Source: Mastigias papua (Eukaryota > Cnidaria > Scyphozoa > Rhizostomeae > Mastigiidae). From it: 64,000 nt of DNA. This document shows, in pieces, positions 1 through 33,380 of this stretch (positions are counted from its first letter, which is position 1; each line of letters starts with the position of its first letter). Position numbers and translations under genes: made by a program. The DNA is taken from contig OZ025273.1 in the NCBI GenBank assembly GCA_964019165.1, positions 10,752,279 to 10,816,278 of the forward strand, given 5' to 3'. The notes below the pieces were generated by a model. The model was not told where the DNA came from. It did not search any database and saw nothing but the letters and a program-made list of their open reading frames with translations.

Positions 1-95
1 GTGGGAAAAACTTTGTGTAGTGGGATATTGTCAATTGCAATCAGCAATTCATCATTTCTTCCTGTGACACTGATTGTTAATTTTGTTTGATGCAG

Positions 96-1183
96 GAATA
101 CGCTACAGAAGAAGAGCAACGATACAAGGCAAGATATTCAAGTAGTATCACCAAATCTGTTTCAATGCATTGTAACCAATGGTGTGGCCATGTGGAAGTA
201 TGGGGGGCACTTCCTTCTCATTGTGCAAAAGATGGGGATCAGAACTCCATAAAATCGAATTGAAAGATGTCTCTTTATGGTTTCCACCTATCACACTGTT
301 TTACACAACAAATGTCAAAAATTGTCAAATTTGTTTATTGCCAGTGTCAAGCATGATATTTGCATATACTCATTCTAAGCGAAAGCAAAAGACATGGATG
401 ACCTGATAGAATTGTCCTTGAAGCTATGCCCCCAGACCCTTTTCCCTTGATTGCCCCCATTTCATTTACTCTGGCCATTCCAGTGATTATGGCCAAATTT
501 CTCAATGCATGTTATTACTAATTCCTTTTCAATCATGATATAATCCATCCCTTTTCAACTTATGGCAGTACCAAACATGTGATAATATCAATTTATTTTC
601 AGAAAATATGAAAATGTCAGATTTGACAAACAGTTTGTTAAAGCGATTTATTTGACTGCAAAAACACATCATCAGAGTGAGCTTTGTTGTGTAACTCTGA
701 CAATGCATGGTTGTTTGTGTATTAGAATATATAGTTAAGGTTACTGCAACATATTTGCTGTCATATCATCCAAAATGAAGCTTCTAATGATATAGTTTGT
801 TTTCAAGAAATGTTTTATATTCCTTTTGAAAAAGTAACTTGTATCAGTGCCTGGTTTGCACAACACATTTGCACATGCATTCATTCATTAATACATGACT
901 CTGCCTTTCCTTTCTGTAGTCATTCTGTTATTCTTTATTTTTGTCGGCTTATCTTTTCTCGCTTTATAGAATTTGAGAGTTCAAGCGTTTGTTTAGTTTG
1001 CAAACAGACCCATTGGTTATTTCTTTGTAGAGAGAGAGTTTATGAGTGATGTTACAAACTAAACGACTCATGGGTTCCCTTTTGCAAATCTAAATCATAT
1101 CTATTTCTTTTTAGGAAGGAAAAGTCATCCTTGAGAGAGCGCTAGTTACTGAAAGTGAAGGTATCGAAGAAATATTGGATTGA
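96..1183 (+). CDS. 3' end of an unrecognised gene (last two exons, partial)
   Basis: Two in-phase exons can be read. The first is 96-128, after acceptor tttgatgcag, and encodes EYATEEEQRYK. The second is 1115-1183, after the pyrimidine-rich acceptor ctatttctttttag, and encodes EGKVILERALVTESEGIEEI plus LD, then TGA at 1181-1183. Both are phase 0, so the joined C-terminus is 33 residues, highly charged and probably helical. The intron 129-1114 would begin with GC (AAG|gcaaga), which fits the usual GC-AG donor context; no GT donor lies at that point. If the first exon were read through, translation would stop within about 45 codons. I do not recognise the family from so short a tail, and the rest of the gene lies left of the window. 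The gene is on the same strand as RalGPS but ends 7.3 kb before it, so I treat the two as separate. Confidence 0.5.
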
Positions 1184-3022
1184 AGGTGGATTTTTACACC
1201 CAGCACTTGAAGCAAAACATTGTTTTCGATGTTACTGTATATTAATCCTTTGCAATTAGGGTATTTAGCTACATATGTATAATATTTATACTAGGGAATA
1301 CATAGTTCACTATATAGTTGAGCGCTGATTTAGCCGTAATTAGCATTAGAAGATAACGTTGAATTTATCTGCAGTCAACTGTATACCTTTAGAGTGATAT
1401 CAACGGCTGAACTTTGAATGCCTTTCAGTGCATTTTGGCTCGTGAAGCTGTATTGCGTTTAGAATGCATTTAGTGTGTTTTTCTTCATTGTTTTTGCGAT
1501 GTATCTTGCAGTAATTATTCTGTTTTTCTACCTATGTGCTGATTGATGTGTTTTGTGAACATACTTTGGGCGTCAGACAGTGCAGAGTGGATTAGAAAAG
1601 TTCTTGCCAAAGAGCCCTTGCCTTCTGCGTGAGGAGCATTCTTTACGGAATCGATTCAATAGAGTTTAGGTTCTTAGTTTTGACTTAGAACAGCCTGTGG
1701 ACTCTTACGCTCTTTGTCGTCCCTGTTTATCCTCTATAGATCACATTACCAAGTTAGAATTTTGATGGACCTCAGTCGTAACCAGGTATTGTCATATGCT
1801 TTCGGCCTCAGTCACATGAAGGTCGGTTTTTGCTTTAGTATAACTGCAACGTCCCCAAGCTAGATATACCCTACAGCATTTCATGGGTACCTTTTTCAAT
1901 CTAAGTGTCTCTGGGTTCGCTGAATTGGTCACAGATGTCAGCATTTAGCTGATGATGTTAGTCAATTTCCTAGTTATTTTTCCTACTTTTTATTTATTAT
2001 ATGGATCGCTTTTGTGAATCAGTCCTAAATCTGAGTCAACTTCCCAATGCTCGAAAAACAAGTTCAGGTTTGATAAACAAGAGGAAAATCCTTTGTTTCG
2101 TGCTTTCAATTGGTTTAGAACCTGACCTTCACACTTGATAATGAGCTTTTCTTTCTTGAAGAAATCAGCTCAAGGTTTCTCGAATTTGATCACCCATGAG
2201 CCTAAGGTTACAATTCTCCGGAGGTATAGGTTCTCCATATATTTTGAATTAGCCACTCACCTTGGCAGCAAGCAAGCGGTACCTGAGTGATAAATCTGAT
2301 TTCAAATTAGCAGTCAGTGGTATGTATATCTGCATAGGTTTTGTCATCAAATTGAAATATATGTTGTAAGGGTGACTCTGCAATGAATGCTGTGTTGACA
2401 TAAGGTATGTTTGCTAAGATACTTGGACTGCTAGGAAAGTCATGTACAATGCAATTAATATGCTACTGGTAATGGTGATGGGTTGTGAGAAGGTTTTAGC
2501 CTGGGTTTTTATGAAAATCGACATATTTTGTGCATGGGTCAATTTTGTCTCAGAGCATCTTGGGTTTCTTTTGCGAATGTAGAAAGGTGTAAAATACTGC
2601 ATAGATCATTGGTAAAAGATAGGATAGCAAATGTTACCAATACAGAATAAATTTCCTTACTAGGGCAGTTGGAAACAATCTTTGCTCGTTTTGGTACAGC
2701 CATATGAAGCAGTTTACAGCCAAGACAAAGGCAATTACTTGACTCAGCCTTATCGATAAAATCAAATGAGTTTCCCTCAATGTATACTGCTCTACTTTAT
2801 GTATGAATTCACCCAAATATATTTCTAATACTGCAGTACTTCGTGCATAGACAGTTTTTAACTATTGCCTAACTTTATCCATTGGGATGAAAGCACGAAA
2901 GCACATTTAATTTACTGGAAATAACAGAAACCAGGCGTACTCTATATTTACAAGATTTGGACACTTTTAGCAGCAACAAGTGGAGTTAGCAATTTTCACA
3001 AGTGTGTGAGCATTTTGCATTT
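1184..3022. other. Intergenic, nothing recognised
   Basis: This AT-rich stretch follows the stop codon of the left-hand gene. I see no splice-bounded conserved coding segment, no clear repeat and no RNA gene. It probably includes that gene's 3' UTR. Short ORFs on both strands have no protein-like character. Confidence 0.5.
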
Positions 3023-3029
3023 TATAAAA
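3023..3029 (+). promoter_or_regulatory. Candidate TATA box of the secreted-peptide gene
   Basis: TATAAAA lies 170 bp before the ATG at 3199. Transcription starting about 30 bp downstream would give a 5' UTR near 145 nt without need of an upstream intron. In AT-rich DNA such a match is common, so this rests on position and on the exact consensus only. Confidence 0.3.
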
Positions 3030-3198
3030 ATAGTGAAGTTTGTAGATGGAGCTCAGTTAGATGATCAAGACATGTTGAAAGCTAGCCATGGGTAGCTATT
3101 GCAAGACATTGTAGACAAGACTGATCTTTCAGTCCCATCTCTAGGAGTTTACAAATGTTGGTGTATGATTGAACCTAATTTGTTTGTAGCATTTTGCG

Positions 3199-4207
3199 AT
3201 GGAAAATAAAATTACGATAGCGCTCCTCGCTATTCTTGTTATCGGTGTGGTTCACAGTCACCTCATAATTGGCAGAGATTTGGCACAAAGAAAGATCTTT
3301 AGATCTCACACTGATGGAGAAGCTGCCATTCCAAAGCAAACTCCGATTCGTCAAACAAAATCCGTCTGGAGAGAGCTTTTGAGAGGAAAGCTTGCCAAAA
3401 TATTAGCTAGAGGGGCGAAAAATCCAACGTACAAAGGGAGTACTGGTAAGTACTAATCTAGAAAGCTATAAATGCAAATTATGAAATTTTGCACTTTAAT
3501 ATCAACATGGGTGCATATATACCTAAGTTACACGAAGCTACTACTCTGGATTCATCGAAGGAATTTGAAGCAGCATATGATGAGCACAGGATGCCAAATT
3601 TATTTCAGCATAAAAATGACGTAATATACAATAATTCATGTGGGGATCATTCGCTTTTAGATGTCGTGTAACAATAAGATCAAAGGCATTCCAGTCCATG
3701 TCTCTTCAATTGCCCCCCACTTTCTTCTCATAAGTTATCTTATGTCAATGGGCATTGGTACCTATACGCAACTACGATATGCCCTACTTTGCAGTTACCT
3801 GAACAACTGCAATCTTGATTGCCTAATTTTATGCCACTGTATTGCTACATGCTGTTTTGCTAACACTCCAAATTTTACTTTGCAGATTAATGAAAAGAGA
3901 CACCGCCTGACTAAATTTCAGTTACATTTTATGAGAAAATTGTATAATATATATTACTTTATTTGGCTTTTAGTGTTAGAATCTAGAAGAAATTTACTAT
4001 TTGAATGCTTTTAGATCAATTTTTTGAATATGTGAATGAATTGACTTTATAATAAAATAGTATTATTTTTTCTTGTTTGATCTTTCCTTTTCATGATTGC
4101 ATGTATTATAAACACACTCGATACAAACTATAGGCGATCAATCTCAGCTCGTGTTACAAGAGGATAGAGCTGAGCACGGCTTGTGGAGAAGACCATGGGT
4201 GGAGTAA
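3199..4207 (+). CDS. Small secreted precursor, possible cationic antimicrobial-type peptide
   Basis: Two exons, 3199-3445 and 4134-4207, join in phase 1 (TACTG|gtaagt ... ctatag|GCGATC) into 106 codons ending in TAA at 4205-4207. The ATG is fixed by an in-frame TAG at 3187-3189. Residues 1-20 are a classic signal peptide: a lysine near the N-terminus, a hydrophobic core (IALLAILVIGVV) and a cleavage-like VHS. Next is a basic, Ser/Thr/Pro-containing stretch. Residues 54-74, within KSVWRELLRGKLAKILARG and just after it, carry about +6 net charge. Hydrophobic residues (Trp57, Leu60/61, Leu65, Ile68/Leu69) fall on one helical face and Arg/Lys on the other. The tail encoded by exon 2 is more acidic (DQSQLVLQEDRAEHG) and ends in LWRRPWVE. 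There are no cysteines. Signal, cationic helix and acidic extension is a common layout of helical antimicrobial-peptide precursors. A neuropeptide precursor or an unrelated secreted protein is also possible; I see no homologue by eye. The gene model is firm; the function is inference. Confidence 0.65.
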
Positions 4208-7692
<3,485 letters not shown>

Positions 7693-7693
7693 G

Positions 7694-7862
7694 GAGAAGT
7701 TCAAAAATATACTTTCTTCTGTTGTAAACATTTCGATATATTATCTTCATCAGTACTGATGTACTGATAAAGAAAGATGAAGATAATATATCGGAAACTT
7801 TACAACAGAAGATAATATATCGAAATGTTTACAACAGAAGAAAGTATATTTTTGAATTTCTC
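7694..7862. mobile_element. Foldback (hairpin) element 1 next to (TA)n
   Basis: Arms 7694-7748 and 7808-7862 are inverted copies of about 55 bp with a single mismatch. The spacer holds an extra partial copy of the right arm (from about 7776). The bottom strand of the left arm reads CTGATGAA, then a GATA/TATC mini-stem, then GAAA, the same layout as in the second hairpin at 8076-8213. The element sits between two long TA tracts, which suggests insertion into TA repeats. It encodes no protein and is non-autonomous. Confidence 0.7.
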
Positions 7863-7908
7863 TATGTTTTACTTATATACTTAGTTAGTGCTGCTTTGAC
7901 TTATTATA

Positions 7909-8039
<131 letters not shown>

Positions 8040-8075
8040 TCAAATAGCTCCAATCATAAAGAAATTTTTAAAGAC

Positions 8076-8213
8076 ATATATAGACCCTCAAGAAAAAATT
8101 CCAACTTTTAAAACGTTTCGGCATAAGCCTTCATCAGTTATCAGTTGATAACTGATGAAGGCTTATGCCGAAACGTTTTAAAAGTTGGAATTTTTTCTTG
8201 AGGGTCTATATAT
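8076..8213. mobile_element. Perfect 68-bp-arm foldback element with hammerhead-like core
   Basis: Arms 8076-8143 and 8146-8213 are exact reverse complements around a 2-nt centre, and the right arm runs into more TA repeats. The top strand from 8152 reads CTGATGA, A, then GGC-TTAT-GCC, then GAAACG, close to the CUGAUGA / stem II / GAAA core of hammerhead ribozymes. Such motifs are known in Penelope-like elements and retrozymes. The extra A before stem II, and the lack of a clear stem III with its cleavage triplet, leave activity open. Confidence 0.7.
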
Positions 8214-8499
8214 ATATATATATTTATTTGTTTAATGTATTTATCATATGTATTTGAGAACTATTATAAGAGAGCATGTTCTCAGGTTATAACACTAATT
8301 TGCAACTAATTTGCACCTATGCTTGGAAGGAGAATTGTTCTTTATTGTGATGGCCTAGTCAGTACACATGTTTTCTGCCACTCAGCATTGATACATATAT
8401 CATCCTAACCAGAGACCATACAGCCTCCATAGCCATGCCATCTGGTTTTTGGTATTGCTGAAATTGATTTGTGCCTTTATTTGACAGGTTGAATGTGGG

Positions 8500-29070
<20,571 letters not shown>

Positions 29071-29085
29071 CAAAAACATATTGAA

Positions 29086-29480
29086 AGGTAGGCTTTATTA
29101 TTCGTATTTAGAGGTAGGCTATACGTATTATAAATATTGAGGTAGGCTTTATTATAAATATTGAGAGGTAGGCGTTATTGTAAATATTGAGAGGTAGGCG
29201 TTATTGTAAATATTGAGAGGTATGCATTATTATAAATATTAATTGGTAGACTTTATTATTCATATTTGGAGGTAGGCTATATCATGAATATTGAGGTAGG
29301 CTTTGTTATAAATATTGATACGTAGACGAGAGGTATACTTTATCATAAATATTAGGTGATAGACTTTATTATAAATATTGAGAGGTAGGCGTTATTGTAA
29401 ATATTGAGAGGTATGCTTTATCATAAATATTAAATGGTAGGCTTTATTATAAGTATTGAAAGGTAGGCTTGATTGTAGAA
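29086..29480. repeat. Minisatellite of about 24-34 bp just after the RalGPS stop
   Basis: About a dozen imperfect units of the form GAGGTAGGCTTTATTATAA plus ATATT begin 16 bp after the stop codon, so they probably form most of the RalGPS 3' UTR. Units vary in length, and the most alike are in the middle. It ends in AATAAA at 29479-29484. Confidence 0.85.
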
Positions 29481-29484
29481 TAAA
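29479..29484 (+). terminator. RalGPS: Candidate polyadenylation signal of RalGPS
   Basis: AATAAA lies 409 bp past the stop codon, at the end of the minisatellite. Another AATAAA is at 29710-29715. Either could define the 3' end; no cDNA is at hand. Confidence 0.4.
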
Positions 29485-30138
29485 TTCACACCATCGCTTC
29501 TTTAGTGCTCTGTTTCCGCAAATTTATTGTCTTTCCAAATTAGAAACATTTTATTATATTAATAATTATTCAGTTTTTTGTTACTTTGTTAGAATAATTA
29601 GTGATTTTGTCAAATGGCTGTGTCATAGTGCTACCTTCTATTGTGTCTATGATTCCTACTTTTATTAATGAAAATTCTGCCATGCTTCACATCATATGAT
29701 TTCTACCAGAATAAACAAGCCTTAAACAGAATTCTTTTTCGATTCCAGAGTGAATTCGGCATCATTATATCTCCGTGCCATCATACATATATCCTTTACT
29801 CATATTATTGATGAAACCCAAAATGCGAGGCAGGTCATGTTCTCTTGCCAATTCAAGGATTTCCAATTAGTTATATGGACTGATGGACGGTAGTCTGAAG
29901 TATACATGTTTCTTTAGTGTTTGATTTAAAGTTGGCTCTTAATTTAATTTAATTTAAATTTTGTTCCGATTTCTTCCCTGTTTTGACAACATGTTAAGTC
30001 AGTTTTTGCCTTTAATTAAAGCACCAAAATTATGAGTGATTAGCTCCAATTATCTGTCTCAAAATCCCTACAGAAGATTATTTTTGCTTTCAACGATGTT
30101 TCTCCATTACAAATGTATGCATGCCCTCTAGGAGTACC
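29485..30138. other. Intergenic, nothing recognised
   Basis: AT-rich; no coding segment, RNA gene or clear transposon is seen beyond the alternative AATAAA at 29710. Confidence 0.5.
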
Positions 30139-30142
30139 ACTC

Positions 30143-30533
30143 AAAGCCTGGTTCCCAGTAGCCGTAAATTGCATGCGTTTGCTTTTTGCCATCTACAATC
30201 ATCTCGGCATCGATGGCAACAAAGTTCTTTATGGAAACCCATTGTTACATTACTGTCGGCAGCTGTTTGAAGTGCCGTTAAACTGCCGTTAAACTGCCAT
30301 TAAACTGCCGTTAAACTGCCGTTGCAGTATGGAGAATGTAGAACTTGGTAAATTTTTTCCCTGTGGTTACGTTAGCGTAATGGCAGCTTAGCGGCAGTTC
30401 AAACGGTTGCCCGCAGTACCGTAAGAAAGCGTGTCCATAAAACATAATTTTTGCTATGCCGGGAGTATAGTAGATGGCAACAAGGAACAGCTGCCATCTT
30501 ACGGTACCTATGGCTGTATGGAAACCGGGCTTT
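30143..30533. mobile_element. MITE with long imperfect inverted arms
   Basis: Ends AAAGCCTGGTTCCC and GGAAACCGGGCTTT are inverted, and similarity continues inward: GCCATCTACAATCATCTCGG pairs with a reverse copy near 30464-30483, and GGCAGCTGTTTGAAGTGCCG with one near 30383-30402. The sequence ACTC flanks both sides (30139-30142, 30534-30537). The centre has five tandem units of about AAACTGCCGTT (30271-30325). No transposase is present. Confidence 0.75.
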
Positions 30534-30537
30534 ACTC

Positions 30538-32150
30538 GTGCAGTTGCAGATCGGCCCTTTGAAGTATTGAGCTCCATGGATATTTGCTTCCCGATAAGAG
30601 GGTATCTTTTATATCTTGCCCAGGCAGGTAACATTCATCAAAAGCTTCTCAGTTGCAACACAAATACCCCTACGATAGATTGAACCTAACCTCAACCAAC
30701 TTGCTTCGAAGGACTCCTGTATCTACCTTAAGCACCACTTTAATAAACCATAGTGTTTTGTTTTATCTTATATAGCAATACATCCTTTCTTTGATTTTTC
30801 CTTACTTTTATACTAAAAGGTGCTCAGTGGTGGCGTTGCATAGGGAATGGGGGACATGTCCTCCAGTTTTCTCCAGGATTAATTTTTGTAATTCTTTCGA
30901 AGTTTATGAGAGATCAGTAGAGAAGGTGGGGGGATTTCTAGCAAGATAGAATTCTCTGTTACGTAATACCATTACCGTTTGTCACTGGTTAGTTACATAT
31001 TGCGGTGTACCCTATACTAAAGGGCGTGGTTTCCAAGGGCATAGTCCACTAGAATCCCCATTCTTTTGTGGCTTGGGCTGCCCTGATGGTACTGATTTGT
31101 TTATCGCTATAGTACTAAATCCATGGATATATTGATATGTACAAAGACCCTTTAGAACGAGGTAAATCAAGGCCTTAGTTAAATGTTGTTCTTTGGGAGC
31201 TAATTCTCGATAGTTGATCACACCATCATGAACCTGTCATACTGGTTCATACAAAGTATCTCGTAGATCTCTAGCTTGTATCCCACCTTCCTCTTTGCAA
31301 AATTCTAAGCAAGCACTAGAAATTTCATTGAGACACTGCTGATGCGCTATTCCACAATGGGCACCGTTAGAAAGATTTATTTAATACCTGCCACCTTATT
31401 GATCTTTATAAATTTATTTGTTTTTAGACTTTGATCTTATAAAGTTTGAGAGCGTTCCTAAGTATCATAATATTGTACATAGAAAACGTAAATAACATTG
31501 TTTATAGATTGATAAAATTGCATATATGTTAATAGATTATATCTAATCGCTATCTTTGTTTGAATTCCATTCCTCAGTTCTTGTAGCTAACTTTGCAGTG
31601 TGTATTTTACATGATAGCCTCGGTGGCGGCTTAGAAAGCACAGATTGTTGTCAGACAGCGTGAAGGATGGCAGACATTCTGAAAACCATTTAGCTACACT
31701 CTGTAACTGTTTTACGTCTACAGTTTGCATACACATAGAAATTTTATTCAAACTTGAGGTCAGCAAGGATGGAAATCACATCAAAGTCAAATCTGGCCTG
31801 CTAACACATCGTTTACTTTGGTTTACATTATCTGAAGGACACACGTGCACTCTGGAGGTAGGGGCCAATTGCTTTATGTCATTTGCTTCATGTCCTTTGC
31901 TTCATGTCCTTTACTTCATATCCTTTACTTCATTGTTATCATTTCACCTTTTCCATATGTTTTCGAGTGATGGTTCTCGTAATGGATTCACTGCAATTTT
32001 GCTATTTAATATCTTCATGAATATACTAGCTAACTGAAACGCATAAACTCCCATGGTGGATTTGTGGTTCAACATCTATCACTAAAGATCAGTCTCATTT
32101 GGATGTGTGTACCTACCAGAAATCATTTTTGCCAAATTAGAGTTATTATT
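30538..32150. other. Intergenic, no gene seen
   Basis: Mixed-composition spacer between the MITE and the first recognisable satellite traces. Short ORFs on both strands show no splice-site or protein-like support. A 12-13-bp tandem repeat, CTTCATGTCCTTT in about five units, is at 31869-31935. Confidence 0.45.
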
Positions 32151-33380
32151 ACTGTGATTTGTGTTCATTAATCTACAGAAGCTATACAATAAAATGTAAG
32201 ATTCTGCCCTTCTGATTGGTCTGTATGGCAGAAGATTCCCCATTTGGGGATCACGCTAACAGCCAATCAAGATTTGAATCCTATGCTAGAGTGATTTATG
32301 TTCATTAATCTACAAAAGCTATACATTTCCCTTTTGACCGAAACATGACCTCTTTTCAAGCTCCTTTATTTTCATCAATTTATCAAGACTATAACCTTAT
32401 TGTTAGACCCACTATCCAGCCATCCTCAAACTACATCAGACTCATAAATTTCCCAAAGCTATAACCTTAACTTCACCCACCCTAAATTTTCTTGTTTTCC
32501 ATCAGTTTCGTGGAATTATGACCTTAATATGTTTGCCACAATTCTTGTACTTTCAAAACGATTGATATTCATCAATTTACGAAGGCCAGTATCTTCCTTT
32601 TTCATCCAAATGAAAAAATCTTCAAACTATGCTTTTCTTCAACTACCTAAGGCTATACACTACCTCTTTGACTCAAGGTCAATACGTCTTCAAGCTCTAA
32701 TTTCCATCCATTTATCAAAGATATACCGTTCACTTTTTTTACCCAAACACGATCTAGTTTCAAACTCTGTTATGTTCATAAATTTGCCAAGGCTGTAACC
32801 TAATCTTTCTGTGCAACAATCCTCCCGTCTTGAAACTGCATCACTTTCATTACCTTTCGACGGCTTTAACTTCACTTTTTGGGCACAATTGAAAAATCTT
32901 CCAAGTTTTTTATTTTTGAGCAGGTCACCAGGCCTATAACTTTAGTTTTTGACTTTAACTGGAATATTATTCTTGCTTGTTAGTTTTCCTTGACTAGCCA
33001 AAGCCATAACCTTACCTTCTTTTTGACTCAAACCCAGAAATCTTTAGCCTCCGTGATACCAGTCTTTTTACTAAGGTTATAACCTTACTTGTTCAGCCAT
33101 AGCGTACCCATTTTCAGGTTACATCATTGTCACTAATTTGCCAAGGCTACATACTTACCATTTTGTGCCAAACTCTATACCCTTGGCCTCCTTCATTTTC
33201 ATTGATTTACCAACGCATTCATTTTCATTGATTTACCAACGCTATAGCCCAACTTTTCGACTCAAGCTCGACTAATTATGATCCTGCTTTCTATTTCTCA
33301 CTTAATCAACACTATGCCCTTTCTATTTCACCGATAAATTTTACCAAAGGTAACCTTGCTCTTTCACCATAACTGACACT
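32150..33380 (+). repeat. Strongly eroded satellite monomers, + orientation
   Basis: The signature GGCTATAACCTTA or GGCTATAGCC, preceded by ATCAATTTACCAA-type sequence, recurs roughly every 80-110 bp. Lengths and sequence vary widely. A unit starting GTTCATTAATCTAC occurs at about 32163 and again at about 32299, separated by non-satellite sequence. A 26-bp direct duplication (CATTTTCATTGATTTACCAA plus CGC) is near 33185-33240. These look like the oldest outer layer of the array. Confidence 0.7.
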
